Source of the DNA: Marinococcus halophilus
Lineage (GTDB): Bacteria; Bacillota; Bacilli; Bacillales; Marinococcaceae
Assembly: GCF_002265875.1 (NCBI RefSeq)
Contig: NZ_NPFA01000003.1
Coordinates: 124,001-188,000 of the forward strand
Direction of reading: 5' to 3'
DNA: 64,000 nt
Position 1 is the first letter of the stretch. The number at the start of each line of letters is the position of its first letter. The notes under the pieces were generated by a model. That model was not told where the DNA came from and did not search any database. It saw nothing but the letters and a program-made list of their open reading frames with translations. The translations under genes were made by a program, and so were the position numbers. This document shows, piece by piece, positions 39,659 through 49,240 of this stretch.

Positions 39659-40381
39659 TTACCAATTAAAGAGGAGCTTCAATATTTCTGTTACTACAGT
39701 GTAGATGAATGCTGCCCATAGAAAGGTCGGCAGATGAGCCGACTCTTCTGTCGGCATTTCTTTTTTCAGCACATTAAATATCATGGCCCCTGCAATGACC
39801 GCAAACGTGATGGCCAGAACGATTTCCGGCAGTGTAAATATGATGGCAAATACCCATCCGAATAAAATACCTCCTGCCAAATAATATCTTCCCCGTCTAT
39901 ACCGGCCCGCATCTTCCCGGTGCAGATCATGCGAAATAGCCATAAAGTGCAAGCCAATTGCCACCCCATAAAAGACTGTCTGAAGGCCTTCTACATCAGA
40001 ACCAAATACTGTATAGGCCACCATACTGTTGTAAAGGGCAAAAAAAGCCACCTGGATCCAGAAAAACTGGCCTTCTCCCCTTTCAGTTGAATGATAAGCT
40101 CGGACAGCAAAGTTATGAATTATAAAGTAAACAACGAGTCCAATCAGGCTGAGCAAATAAAACTCTGACTCAAACGTTAGACCACGAAAAGAACTCTCTC
40201 CATATTTGCTTTGCTCGTCATGCAGATATGGAAGTATATATACAAAAATAAATGCTACGGCCACTCCCCCGGAAAATGACAACCAACTAAAACGGCCGAT
40301 CTTGTCAGAGGATATCAATTTATCTGCAAATAACTGGATGAGTAAAAAAATTACAACGACGATAATATTTTCTACGGCCAC
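39659..40381 (-). CDS. Polytopic membrane protein of unknown function
   Basis: 240 aa with about eight predicted membrane helices. Histidines cluster in or near membrane segments (YILPYLHDEQ, IHNFAVRAYH, GLHFMAISHDLHRED), a pattern loosely reminiscent of ZIP-type metal transporters, but no diagnostic motif is present. The frame runs to 40450, yet AAGGGGG lies about eight bases before a GTG at 40381, and that start places the first helix at the N terminus. It converges on the EVE-like gene and is separated from cymR by a terminator. Confidence 0.7.
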   Translation of the reverse strand: MAVENIIVVVIFLLIQLFADKLISSDKIGRFSWLSFSGGVAVAFIFVYILPYLHDEQSKYGESSFRGLTFESEFYLLSLIGLVVYFIIHNFAVRAYHSTERGEGQFFWIQVAFFALYNSMVAYTVFGSDVEGLQTVFYGVAIGLHFMAISHDLHREDAGRYRRGRYYLAGGILFGWVFAIIFTLPEIVLAITFAVIAGAMIFNVLKKEMPTEESAHLPTFLWAAFIYTVVTEILKLLFNW

Positions 40382-40413
40382 GGTTACTTCCCCCTTAAAG
40401 CTCTTATCATAAG

Positions 40414-40445
40414 AAATCTCCATGCCAGATGCGGCATGGAGATTT
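40414..40445 (-). terminator. Terminator after cymR
   Basis: AAATCTCCATGCC and GGCATGGAGATTT form a perfect 13-bp stem with a six-base loop; the T tract after it is short (CTTAT). It insulates cymR from the membrane-protein gene. Confidence 0.7.
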
Positions 40446-40474
40446 CGCACGTATACTTGTCATACCTTCAAGGA

Positions 40475-40894
40475 TTAGATATAAAACATATAGTTTTCCT
40501 GTTCTTCATCTCCCTGATACTCCGCCAGATAATCAAGCGTGGTACTATCGAGTACATCCTTTACAGCGTCCCGGATTTTCAGCCATAAATCCCGTTTAGC
40601 CGGCTCTTCATCATCGAGAACTTCGACTGGGCTGATTGGTCCTTCAAGCACGCGGATAATGTCACCGGCTGTAATATCTGCCGGCTCTTTCGAGAGCATG
40701 TAGCCGCCATAGGCTCCTCTTACGCTTTTAACAAGACTGGCGTTTCGAAGCGGAGCAATCAGCTGCTCTAAATAGTGTTCGGAAAGGTTATGGTCACGGG
40801 CGATTGATTTTAAGGACGTCGGACCACTCCCATGCTTTCTGGCAAGCGCCATCATAATCGTCAATCCGTATCTGCCTTTAGTTGAAATTTTCAA
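40475..40894 (-). CDS. cymR: Rrf2-family transcriptional regulator CymR
   Basis: 139 aa. ISTKGRYGLTIMMALARKHG, the winged helix with HNLSEHYLEQLIAPLRNA and GAYGGYMLSKEPADITAGDI and the C terminus ENYMFYI match CymR, the master repressor of cysteine metabolism that works with CysK. It lacks Fe-S cysteines. An ATG at 40903 has GGAAGGA almost touching it; the TTG at 40894 gives the same N terminus as B. subtilis CymR and better spacing, so I use it. Normally it lies next to iscS. Confidence 0.93.
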   Translation of the reverse strand: MKISTKGRYGLTIMMALARKHGSGPTSLKSIARDHNLSEHYLEQLIAPLRNASLVKSVRGAYGGYMLSKEPADITAGDIIRVLEGPISPVEVLDDEEPAKRDLWLKIRDAVKDVLDSTTLDYLAEYQGDEEQENYMFYI

Positions 40895-41115
40895 TACCTT
40901 CATTCCTTCCTGTCAGGCCTGTCAGTACCTGTTACGTCTTCAGTAATCCTGCTGATTGATTCTTAGTTTTATCCGTCTGCTGTACGGTTTCTAATGCTGA
41001 TAAAAACAGTTGGAATTAATGCCAGTATACCATACCTGCAGCCCGCTGTTCATCCTCATAACTGAGAAATCATGATACAATTTCTATGTGAAGTGTTTAC
41101 GAAAGGAGAAACTCC

Positions 41116-42399
41116 ATGTCATCCAAACAACCTCTCGCCTTCCGGATGCGGCCTGCCTCCATCGAAGAGGTAGCTGGCCAGGATCATATTCTCGGGGAAG
41201 GAAAAATGATTGCCCGAATGGTGGAAACAAGAAAGCTTTCCTCTATGATTTTATATGGCCCGCCGGGTACAGGGAAAACTTCCATTGCCTCCGCTATCGC
41301 CGGAAGCACAGACATTGCCTTCAAAAAAATGAATGCCGTCATGAATAACAAAAAAGACATGGAGCTTGCTGTTCAGGAAGCTAAAATGTCCGACCAGCTG
41401 ATTGTCATTATGGATGAAGTACACCGGCTCGATAAAACAAAACAGGATTTTTTGCTTCCCTACCTCGAAAGCGGCTTAATTATTATGATCGGCGCCACTA
41501 CTGCTAACCCCTATCATGCGATTAATCCAGCTATACGAAGCCGGACGCATATATTTGAAGTGCTGCCTCTGTCCGTTCCCGAAATGAAGCAGTTGATCGA
41601 GCGCAGCCTCATTGACTCGCAGAATGGTATGGGAACGTACAAGACAGAAATCACTGAGGAAGCAAAAATGCACCTGGCAGAAGCAGGCGGAGGAGACGTA
41701 CGCGCCGCTCTCAATGCGCTCGAGCTCGCCGTACTCAGCACCCAGCCCGATAGCAACGGAATCATCCATATTACTCAGGCAGTCGCCGAGGAATGCATTC
41801 AGCAGAAGCGGTTTACCCATGATAAAGACGGGGATCACCACTATGACGTCCTCTCCGCCTTCCAAAAATCCATTCGGGGCAGCGACCCTGATGGCGCCCT
41901 CCATTATTTGGCAAGGCTGATCGAAGCAGGGGATTTAACCAGTATCGGCCGCCGGCTGATTGTAACCGCCTATGAAGACATCGGTCTTGCCAATCCACAG
42001 GCCGGCCCGAGGGCCCTGGCTGCTGTCGAAGCCGCCGAACGGCTAGGTTTCCCAGAAGGGCGGATACCGCTTGCGGATGCCGTAGTGGAATTATGTCTTT
42101 CACCAAAATCAAACAGCGCTTATAAAGCCCTCGATGCTGCCCGCGAGGCGATGCTAAAAGCAGGCACGCCAGCCATTCCCCCTCATCTTCGGGATTCACA
42201 TTACAAGGGCGCTGACGCTCTGGGACGTGGCAAAGGCTACGAATACCCTCACAATGATGAACGCGGCTGGGTGCCGCAGCAGTATCTCCCGGATAAATTA
42301 AAAAACGACCAGTATTATGAGCCGAAAGACAACAGCAAATTTGAGAAAGCCCTGGCTGACGTTTACCGCCAGATTAAGCCAGCAAGGAGGAAGCCATAA
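41116..42399 (+). CDS. rarA: Replication-associated recombination protein RarA
   Basis: 427 aa AAA+ ATPase (MgsA/YrvN). LAFRMRPASIEEVAGQDHIL, P-loop YGPPGTGKTS, Walker B VIMDEVHRL, and the C-terminal tetramerisation domain with LIVTAYEDIGLANPQA and ALGRGKGYEYPHN. It acts at stalled replication forks. AAAGGAG lies seven bases before the ATG. It is divergent from cymR, which is the conserved arrangement. Confidence 0.95.
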   Translation: MSSKQPLAFRMRPASIEEVAGQDHILGEGKMIARMVETRKLSSMILYGPPGTGKTSIASAIAGSTDIAFKKMNAVMNNKKDMELAVQEAKMSDQLIVIMDEVHRLDKTKQDFLLPYLESGLIIMIGATTANPYHAINPAIRSRTHIFEVLPLSVPEMKQLIERSLIDSQNGMGTYKTEITEEAKMHLAEAGGGDVRAALNALELAVLSTQPDSNGIIHITQAVAEECIQQKRFTHDKDGDHHYDVLSAFQKSIRGSDPDGALHYLARLIEAGDLTSIGRRLIVTAYEDIGLANPQAGPRALAAVEAAERLGFPEGRIPLADAVVELCLSPKSNSAYKALDAAREAMLKAGTPAIPPHLRDSHYKGADALGRGKGYEYPHNDERGWVPQQYLPDKLKNDQYYEPKDNSKFEKALADVYRQIKPARRKP

Positions 42400-42444
42400 G
42401 CTGTTTTAATGCCGCCAGCGCTTTTACAACCCATTACTGCACTT

Positions 42445-42475
42445 AAAAAAGACGCCCCATCCGAGGCGTCTTTAA
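42445..42475. terminator. Convergent terminator of rarA and the sensor kinase
   Basis: GACGCC and GGCGTC with flanking A6 and TTTAATTT tracts. Confidence 0.85.
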
Positions 42476-44655
42476 TTTACATTCTGGCTGTCATTGTCCG
42501 TTGCTTCTCCGGCCAGCTGGGCCGGAAGCCTTAAATTAAAAGCTGTTCCGGCACCGGGAGCAGAATCCACCTCCAGCGTTCCTTTAAAATCTTCCACAAG
42601 TTGAAAGACTGTCATCATCCCAAGACCGGTCCCGTTTGATTTGGTTGTATAAAAAGGACTGCCGATTTTCTCCAGCTGTTCTTCACTCATGCCGCTGCCG
42701 GTATCTTTAATTTTCACCTCGAAATAAGGTTCTTTACCCCATTCCATAAAAGTCTCCACCCGCAGCACACCTCCATCCGGCATTGCTTCCAGGCCATTTT
42801 TAATCAGGTTGACAAACACTTGCGATAATTTCTTCCGGTCTCCGATTATTTCAGGAATATCATCAAAATTAGTATAAATAAACGTTTTGTTTTTTACCGC
42901 CTGCTGGCTGTACAGCTCCAGCAGCTCTTCAAGCAGGCTGTTTACCTGAATACTGTGTTCGTCGCCAGCGCGCGTTGGCCTGGCAAGGCCGAGCAAATCT
43001 TCGACGATGCTGTTCATGCGGTCAATTTCGCTTAGTACTAAATCATAATGCTGGATATCCTTTTCTTTATTTGCAGACTGGCGGAACAGCTGCACAAATC
43101 CTTTAATCGTCGTAAGCGGGTTTCTAATTTCATGAGCAAAGCCTGCTGACAGCTGGCCGACCATTTTTAGTTTTTCACTGCGGACAAGTTCATTTTCCAT
43201 ATCCTTCTTTTCTGTAATATCGTTAAATATGAGCACAATCCCCTCAGAGGATTCCCGGGCATCTACAGCTGGAAGAGGGGTCATATTTACTAAAAACGTC
43301 CGGTTTTTTCCACTGATCGGAACTACAATCTCTTTCATTTCAATCTGCATATCTTTCAGGTGATTCTCTTCTATTTTCTCCGCAAATTCCCGAAAATCTT
43401 CAGACTTCTGCATCACCTCGCGGACAGAAGAACCAAGGGCTTCTCTCCTGTCCAGCCCAAACAGCTTTTCGCACATCGCGTTAAATGTAGTAATATTCAT
43501 GAAATCCCTGGAGACAGCTATTACTCCATTATCAGTCGTTTCCAGAATCATGGTAGACTGGCGGTGCCCCCGCTCCCTCTCTTCAAGCTGCTCTGACATG
43601 TGGTTAAATGTATTAGTCAGCACATCCACCTCTTCGTAAGCATTGGCCTGCAGCGGGAATACCTTTTTACCAATCGCAAAACGGCTTGTCGCTTCCGCGA
43701 GGCGTTCAACAGGATGTACGATGTATTTGGACAGCTTAAAAACGGCAAATACCGTAATAATTAAAACAATGCTGAATACAAACAGATAACTGTAGATAAG
43801 CTGCCGGAGGTTTGCATAAAATCCGCTTTTGGGCACCGTATAGCCGACATACCATTCGTTTGCCAGACTGCCTACATTCTCTACAGGAGTGATCACAGAG
43901 ACATCGTTTCCATGCTCAATCAGCTGATCTTCCTGGCTGGTGCTCAGCTCTTTAATAGAATTCTCTTCCATGCCCTGCTCATCGAGGAAGCTTTCTTCAA
44001 GCACATAGCCCGAATTAGGATAGGCAATGTATTCCCCTTCGTTATTAACTACAAAGGCCTGACCGGAGAAACGCTCGTGTTCTCCCATTTTATTTAAACG
44101 CTGCCAGAGCACTTCCCATAGCGCATTTTCATTGATGGAAGGAGAGATTACAGCGGTCACGCTGCCTGCATCGTTTTCTACCGGAGCTGCCAAGGGAATA
44201 ATCGGCTGCTTTAAGATTGGGTCTATAAACGCTTCTTCAAGCGTGGGGTTCCCTGCTCTCGCTTTTTGGTACCATATGCGGTCAGAAACATTTTTCCCTA
44301 TTACTTCGTCCCGGGTGGAGGTAACAATATCCCCATTTGTGTCTATGTAAACAATACCCATATATAAATTTTCTGCTTCCACCATTTGTTCGAGCTCATT
44401 ACGTATACCGGACGGCGAGGCACTTTCATCCTGCAAAACAGGATTCATCGTCATCATATCCAGATCATTCATTCGTTCCGACAAAACGCTCTCCATCGTT
44501 AACGATAAATTATTGGCCAGTGAAAATAAAGAACCCTCAAGCTGGGATTCCATCTCTGAACGCTGGGATTCGAACAACACCACTCCAAAAATTAACAGCG
44601 GAAGCGCTGTTATGATTAAAGTGATTACTAAAAGTTTAGAGCGGAGCTTCCTCAA
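42472..44655 (-). CDS. Membrane sensor histidine kinase (dCache-HAMP-PAS-HisKA)
   Basis: 727 aa. A first membrane helix (about residues 8-30), a double-Cache extracytoplasmic sensor (IVYIDTNGDIVTSTRDEVIG, YIAYPNSGY), a second helix, HAMP (VHPVERLAEATSRFA), PAS (TTDNGVIAVSRDFMNITTFN), HisKA with phosphoacceptor in GFAHEIRNPLTTIKGFVQLF and HATPase_c (NGTGLGMMTVFQLVE). The frame opens upstream, but AGGTG precedes a TTG at 44655, which places the helix at the N terminus. No response regulator is adjacent. The HisKA box resembles the Spo0 phosphorelay kinases KinA-E; the input ligand cannot be told from sequence. Confidence 0.9.
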   Translation of the reverse strand: MRKLRSKLLVITLIITALPLLIFGVVLFESQRSEMESQLEGSLFSLANNLSLTMESVLSERMNDLDMMTMNPVLQDESASPSGIRNELEQMVEAENLYMGIVYIDTNGDIVTSTRDEVIGKNVSDRIWYQKARAGNPTLEEAFIDPILKQPIIPLAAPVENDAGSVTAVISPSINENALWEVLWQRLNKMGEHERFSGQAFVVNNEGEYIAYPNSGYVLEESFLDEQGMEENSIKELSTSQEDQLIEHGNDVSVITPVENVGSLANEWYVGYTVPKSGFYANLRQLIYSYLFVFSIVLIITVFAVFKLSKYIVHPVERLAEATSRFAIGKKVFPLQANAYEEVDVLTNTFNHMSEQLEERERGHRQSTMILETTDNGVIAVSRDFMNITTFNAMCEKLFGLDRREALGSSVREVMQKSEDFREFAEKIEENHLKDMQIEMKEIVVPISGKNRTFLVNMTPLPAVDARESSEGIVLIFNDITEKKDMENELVRSEKLKMVGQLSAGFAHEIRNPLTTIKGFVQLFRQSANKEKDIQHYDLVLSEIDRMNSIVEDLLGLARPTRAGDEHSIQVNSLLEELLELYSQQAVKNKTFIYTNFDDIPEIIGDRKKLSQVFVNLIKNGLEAMPDGGVLRVETFMEWGKEPYFEVKIKDTGSGMSEEQLEKIGSPFYTTKSNGTGLGMMTVFQLVEDFKGTLEVDSAPGAGTAFNLRLPAQLAGEATDNDSQNVN

Positions 44656-44716
44656 TGTATGTTCACCTGCGTTTCTCTTACTGCCGTGAAAGCCTGCCCG
44701 TCCCGGCGGGTTTATG

Positions 44717-44752
44717 TAAAAAACCTCCGGTGCACTATTCACGCGCCGGAGG
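44717..44752 (-). terminator. Terminator downstream of 6S RNA
   Basis: CCTCCGG (44724-44730) pairs with CCGGAGG (44746-44752), and T6 follows on the minus strand. It ends the 6S transcript before the kinase gene. Confidence 0.85.
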
Positions 44753-44773
44753 ATGCATAACAATTTAAGTAAA

Positions 44774-44971
44774 ACAGGAAGAGTCCCAATGTGCCGTCAA
44801 ACGAACTTGTTTTTGAACCTGCTCATGGCAGGTGGGTGCCTTGCTTGTTCGTTCATACTTCCTCAAATATTGAGGCTTGTACTCCAGAACAAGACGTCAG
44901 GCTCCCAATGTGAAAGTGTTGGCTCAAAACGATCAGTGCTTCACGAACACCTCAGGACTCTTCACATTGTT
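44774..44971 (-). ncRNA. ssrS: 6S RNA (SsrS/BsrA type)
   Basis: The minus-strand ends GAAGAGTCC (44955-44963) and GGACTCTTC (44778-44786) close a terminal stem, with CAATGTG/CACATTG extending it. The body is mostly imperfect stems with a central bubble, about 198 nt in all. The position between aspS and rarA matches bsrA of B. subtilis. 6S RNA mimics an open promoter and holds sigma-A RNA polymerase in stationary phase. A promoter and a terminator bracket it. Exact ends are inferred. Confidence 0.88.
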
Positions 44972-44978
44972 TGATTAT

Positions 44979-45007
44979 ATATTAGCACTTTCGTATAATT
45001 CGGTCAA
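44979..45007 (-). promoter_or_regulatory. Promoter of 6S RNA
   Basis: TTGACC (45002-45007), a 17-base spacer and TAATAT (44979-44984) on the minus strand, placing the start near 44972. Confidence 0.75.
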
Positions 45008-45061
45008 GAACGTTACTATATCATTCCAAGGTGCCCCGCCGCATCTTAAAAGGAGCAGACA

Positions 45062-45352
45062 ATGTCAGAAACACTTGCCCGGCTTAATGCAACGTATACG
45101 GAACAAGTAATTGAAAATTTCCAGAAAAAGCGGATTCCTGTGGAAGTCCCTCTTTGTTTAAAAGAAGACCATATCGCTTACGGCCAGGAGATTTCTTATC
45201 CTCTTAAAGAAGTGCTCGACGTTTCCTACCGATATGAACCCGGGAAAATAGGCTTTCTTTATGTTCATACGATACAGGGCATCCGCACTTTTCAGATTAA
45301 TTCAGACCCCGGAGCTTTTGTCGAGCAGTTCCACCGCCTTGACCACCTATAG
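45062..45352 (+). CDS. Hypothetical protein, possible PH-like fold
   Basis: 96 aa. Soluble, without cysteine-rich or membrane features. The stretch KEVLDVSYRYEPGKIGFLYV followed by HTIQGIRTFQINSDPGAFVE has the alternating beta pattern of small bacterial PH-like domains, but this is only a resemblance. AAAAGGAG lies six bases before the ATG, so translation is likely. It converges on aspS, whose end is four bases away, and starts just upstream of the 6S promoter region. Confidence 0.75.
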   Translation: MSETLARLNATYTEQVIENFQKKRIPVEVPLCLKEDHIAYGQEISYPLKEVLDVSYRYEPGKIGFLYVHTIQGIRTFQINSDPGAFVEQFHRLDHL

Positions 45353-45355
45353 CTT

Positions 45356-47143
45356 TTAGTCGTCTTCGTCCTCTTCTTCAACTACATCAAGTTTGAGATG
45401 CAGCTCCTCGAGCTGTCGGCTGCTCACTTTTCCTGGTGCCTGGGTTAATGGATCAGTGGCGCTGGCCGTTTTCGGGAAGGCAATCGTATCTCTCAGGTTA
45501 TTTCTGCCTGCAAGAATCATGACGATCCGGTCAAGGCCAAACGCTATGCCGCCGTGTGGTGGTGCACCGTAATCAAAGGCTTCCATAAGAAAATCGAACT
45601 GTTCTTTCGCTTCTTCCTTATTAAATCCAAGAGCCGTAAACATTCTTTCCTGCAGCTCTTTTTCATAAATGCGCTGCGATCCCCCGCCAATTTCGTATCC
45701 GTTCAAGACAAGGTCGTATGCCTCTGCCCGAATGTCTTCTGGTTTTGTCTCAAGCAGGTGGGCGTCGCCTTCCACCGGTCGTGTAAACGGATGGTGCATA
45801 GCTACATAGCGGTCTTCGTCCTTGTTGTATTCCATCAATGGAAACTCTGTGACCCACAGGAAATTAAACTTGCTGCGGTCGATCATATCCAGCTCTTTTC
45901 CAAATTTCAGGCGCAGAGCACCAAGGGAATCCCAGACCACCTGGTGGGTGTCTGCTCCAAAGAATAGAAGATCTTCTGCTTCCGCCCCCAGCGCTTCCCG
46001 AAGCGACGCTGTTTCCTCTTCGCTTAAAAACTTCGCGACTGGCCCTTTGAGCTCGTTTTCCTCTACCTTCAGCCAGGCAAGCCCTTTAGCCCCGTAAGCG
46101 GCCACAAACTCTGCCAGGTCATCAATTTCCTTCCGGGACATTTTATTGGCCACGCCTTTAACATTCAGCCCTTTAATAATGCCTCCCGAAGCCGCGGCAT
46201 TTTTAAATACTTTAAAATCACTATCCTTTAAGATTTCAGTCAGCTCTACAAGCTCCATGCCAAACCTGGTTTCCGGCTTGTCAGAGCCGTAGCGGTTCAT
46301 CGCTTCATAGTATGTCATACGCGGGAAGGGCGTTTCAATGTCTACTCCACGTGTTTCCTTTACCAATCCGGCCATCATTGTTTCCATCATCGAAAAGAGA
46401 TCCTCTGTATCCAGAAAAGCTGTCTCAATATCCACCTGGGTAAACTCCGGCTGCCGGTCGGCCCGCAAATCCTCATCACGGAAACAGCGCACAATCTGGT
46501 AATAACGTTCAAAACCTGAAACCATTAACAGCTGTTTAAACAATTGAGGAGACTGTGGCAGAGCATAAAACTCCCCGGGGTGAACCCGGCTTGGCACCAG
46601 GTAGTCTCTTGCCCCTTCAGGCGTGCTTTTGGTAAGCATCGGTGTCTCCATGTCGAAAAAGTCATGATCATCCAGAAAACGGCGGATAAACTTTGTCGCC
46701 TGGTGACGGAGCTTGAACGTTTCCTGCATGTCCGGGCGGCGGAGATCAAGGTAGCGGTAGCGGAGCCGGACGTCTTCAGAAACGTTAGTGTCTGCTTCGA
46801 TCTGAAACGGCAGCGGCTTCGAGGCATTCATAATCGAAAGCTCATCAACACGCACTTCTACCTTCCCAGTCGGAATTTTTTCATTGTACGTTTCCTCGTC
46901 ACGTTGAACGACAATTCCTTCTACGTCGAGCACATATTCGTTGCGGACCCTTTCCGCTGCGTTCAGTGCTTCCTTGGACTGTTCAGGGGTCGCTACTATC
47001 TGCACAATTCCTGAGCGGTCCCTGAGATCAATAAAAACGACCTGTCCCAAATCCCGGCGGGTCTGGGCCCATCCCTTCAATCGTACTTTTTCGCCTATCA
47101 GCGCTTCTTGAATGTCTCCGCAATAATGCGTCCGTCCTATCAT
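45356..47143 (-). CDS. aspS: Aspartate-tRNA ligase
   Basis: 595 aa bacterial-type AspRS. An N-terminal OB anticodon-binding domain ([20 protein letters not shown]), class II core with [33 protein letters not shown] (motif 2), a GAD insertion domain, and [15 protein letters not shown] (motif 3). The acidic C terminus is EEEDEDD. It overlaps hisS by ATGA and is co-transcribed with it under one T-box leader. Confidence 0.97.
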   Translation of the reverse strand: MIGRTHYCGDIQEALIGEKVRLKGWAQTRRDLGQVVFIDLRDRSGIVQIVATPEQSKEALNAAERVRNEYVLDVEGIVVQRDEETYNEKIPTGKVEVRVDELSIMNASKPLPFQIEADTNVSEDVRLRYRYLDLRRPDMQETFKLRHQATKFIRRFLDDHDFFDMETPMLTKSTPEGARDYLVPSRVHPGEFYALPQSPQLFKQLLMVSGFERYYQIVRCFRDEDLRADRQPEFTQVDIETAFLDTEDLFSMMETMMAGLVKETRGVDIETPFPRMTYYEAMNRYGSDKPETRFGMELVELTEILKDSDFKVFKNAAASGGIIKGLNVKGVANKMSRKEIDDLAEFVAAYGAKGLAWLKVEENELKGPVAKFLSEEETASLREALGAEAEDLLFFGADTHQVVWDSLGALRLKFGKELDMIDRSKFNFLWVTEFPLMEYNKDEDRYVAMHHPFTRPVEGDAHLLETKPEDIRAEAYDLVLNGYEIGGGSQRIYEKELQERMFTALGFNKEEAKEQFDFLMEAFDYGAPPHGGIAFGLDRIVMILAGRNNLRDTIAFPKTASATDPLTQAPGKVSSRQLEELHLKLDVVEEEDEDD

Positions 47144-48423
47144 TGTGCCTTCCTCCTTGTGCGTTTCTGCATAGTAGTAATAAAAGCAGACAGCGGCACT
47201 TCTTCCTGCGCGCCGGTCTCCATATTTTTAATGTTGACTGCTTCTGCTTCTAGTTCATCGTCGCCGATTACTACAGTGAATGTACTGTTTGTACGGTCTG
47301 CCGCTTTAAACTGGGCTTTTGTTTTCCGGTCCATATAATCCTTATCAGCTTTGATTCCTGCTCTCCGAAGCTCATGTACCAGGGATACAGAACGTTTTTT
47401 AGCTTCCTCTCCCAGGGCAACAATGTAGCAGTCCAGATTTTTTTCTGCAGGGAGCTCTACATTCTGTGTGTCGAGTGCCATCAGCAGCCGTTCAATGCTA
47501 AGGGCAAAACCGATGCCCGGCGTATCCGGCCCGCCAATATCTCCGATCAGCCCGTTGTAGCGGCCTCCGCCCATTAGCGTTGTAATTGCTCCAAAACCTT
47601 CTCCCTCAATCATAATTTCGAAGGCTGTATGGGTGTAATAATCCAGTCCTCGTACAAGGTTCGCGTCCACCTCATAAGGAATGCCCATTTCATCAAGCAT
47701 TGTTTTAACCTGGTCAAAATAGCTGCTTGATTCTTCATTCAAATGCTCAAGAATGGAAGGGGCGTCCACCATCAGTGGATGGTCTTTATCCTTTTTGCAG
47801 TCCAGGATCCGGAGTGGGTTAGTGTGCAGGCGCTCCTGGCAATCACTGCAGAATTCCCCGATCCGTGGTTCAAAATGAGATACCAGTGCTTCCCGGTGAG
47901 CCTTCCGGCTTTCTTTATCCCCAAGGCTGTTCACCACCAACTTTAGGCCCTTAAGGTTCATTTCTTCATAAAACTGCATCGCAAGACCGATAACTTCTGC
48001 ATCAATCGCAGGATCCGCGCTTCCGATTGCTTCTACACCGAACTGTACAAACTGCCGCATCCTTCCGGACTGCGGGCGCTCGTAGCGGAACATCGGCCCG
48101 GTGTAATATAACTTCACCGGCTGTCCGGCCCAGCCATACATTTTGTTCTCCACGTAAGAACGAACGATTGAAGCTGTGTTTTCAGGACGGAGTGTCAGCT
48201 GTCTTCCGCCTTTATCTTCGAACGTATACATTTCTTTTTGTACTATGTCCGTAGAATCCCCGACACCCCTCGCAAACAGCTCAGTTTGTTCAAAAATTGG
48301 AGTTCTTATTTCACTGTAGTTGAACCGGCTGCAGATATCGTCGATTCTTTGTTCAATAAACTGCCATTTTTCCGAATCACCCGGCAGTATATCCTGGGTT
48401 CCTCTTGGAATTCGATAAGCCAT
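47140..48423 (-). CDS. hisS: Histidine-tRNA ligase
   Basis: 427 aa class II synthetase. [18 protein letters not shown], the histidine motif [36 protein letters not shown] and a C-terminal anticodon-binding domain. AGGGAGGAAAGAGC precedes the ATG. First gene of the hisS-aspS operon. Confidence 0.97.
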   Translation of the reverse strand: MAYRIPRGTQDILPGDSEKWQFIEQRIDDICSRFNYSEIRTPIFEQTELFARGVGDSTDIVQKEMYTFEDKGGRQLTLRPENTASIVRSYVENKMYGWAGQPVKLYYTGPMFRYERPQSGRMRQFVQFGVEAIGSADPAIDAEVIGLAMQFYEEMNLKGLKLVVNSLGDKESRKAHREALVSHFEPRIGEFCSDCQERLHTNPLRILDCKKDKDHPLMVDAPSILEHLNEESSSYFDQVKTMLDEMGIPYEVDANLVRGLDYYTHTAFEIMIEGEGFGAITTLMGGGRYNGLIGDIGGPDTPGIGFALSIERLLMALDTQNVELPAEKNLDCYIVALGEEAKKRSVSLVHELRRAGIKADKDYMDRKTKAQFKAADRTNSTFTVVIGDDELEAEAVNIKNMETGAQEEVPLSAFITTMQKRTRRKAQ

Positions 48424-48461
48424 GCTCTTTCCTCCCTTTATCTTTTCAGTCTTTCCACATA

Positions 48462-48721
48462 AAAAAACCGCCCCTCATGAATCATGAGGGACGGTTGATC
48501 CGCGTTGCCACCCTAATTGAAACGACACTCGTTTCCGCTTTATGCCTGTAACGAAGGCGCACGTTTATTCCTACCGGCTGCTCGGCAGCATTCGAAATAA
48601 AACCTACAAAGTGTCTTTCAACAGGGGAGAAAGAGAGGGGCTTCCAGCCTCAGGCCCTTCTTCTCTGGCAGTCTGCCGCGCTGTTTACTTTCTTTATCAT
48701 CGGCTTTTGCTGTTCTTCTGT
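48462..48721 (-). promoter_or_regulatory. T-box leader controlling hisS-aspS
   Basis: On the minus strand: GATGATAAAGAAAGTAA (stem I GA-rich motif), GAAAGACACTTTG as likely specifier segment (GACAC at 48611-48615, read as GAC Asp or CAC His), T-box AGGGTGGCAACGCGG (48500-48514) and a terminator with the CCGTCCCTCATGA/TTCATGAGGGGCGG stem followed by T7 (48462-48494). Uncharged tRNA should favour antitermination. Confidence 0.93.
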
Positions 48722-48727
48722 AAAACA

Positions 48728-48756
48728 ATCTTACGAATCTTCCCGGGGATTGTCAA
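48728..48756 (-). promoter_or_regulatory. Sigma-A promoter of the hisS leader
   Basis: TTGACA (48751-48756), a 17-base spacer and TAAGAT (48728-48733) on the minus strand. The -35 hexamer contains the last codons of dtd. Confidence 0.8.
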
Positions 48757-49211
48757 CCATTTCCCTGGCTTTTCGGAGAATCCAGTATGAGCGTCACCGG
48801 GCCATCATTCGTAAGAGATATATCCATGTCCGCGCCAAACACGCCTGTTTCCACGTGCACATTCTGTTCTGCGAGAAGTTCGTTAAACCGACGGTAATAC
48901 ACTTTAGCCTGCTCCGGCGCGGCAGCTTCCATAAAATTGGGCCGGCGCCCTTTCTGCGTATTGCCGTACAGCGTAAACTGAGGAATGGATAGTACAAGGC
49001 CTCCCTCATCGAGTACAGAACGGTTCATTTTCCCCGCTTCGTCCTCAAACACGCGGAGATTACTCACCTTCTCTGCCATCCACTCAAGCTCCTTCTCTGT
49101 ATCCTCGCCGTGGATGCCTACAAAAAGCACCAGGCCTGCAGATATTTCTCCAGTCACTTTTCCATCGACGCGGCACGCCGCCTCTTTGCTTCGCTGCAGT
49201 ACTATCCTCAC
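48753..49211 (-). CDS. dtd: D-aminoacyl-tRNA deacylase
   Basis: 152 aa. [22 protein letters not shown], the catalytic-face motif [19 protein letters not shown] and the Gly-cisPro motif in [11 protein letters not shown] are diagnostic. It hydrolyses D-aminoacyl (and glycyl-tRNA-Ala) esters. It starts 30 bases after the rel stop, as in B. subtilis. yrvJ/yrvI-type genes that sometimes intervene are absent. Confidence 0.96.
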   Translation of the reverse strand: MRIVLQRSKEAACRVDGKVTGEISAGLVLFVGIHGEDTEKELEWMAEKVSNLRVFEDEAGKMNRSVLDEGGLVLSIPQFTLYGNTQKGRRPNFMEAAAPEQAKVYYRRFNELLAEQNVHVETGVFGADMDISLTNDGPVTLILDSPKSQGNG

Positions 49212-49240
49212 GTTGAACGACCCTTTCTCTCCCGCAAACG

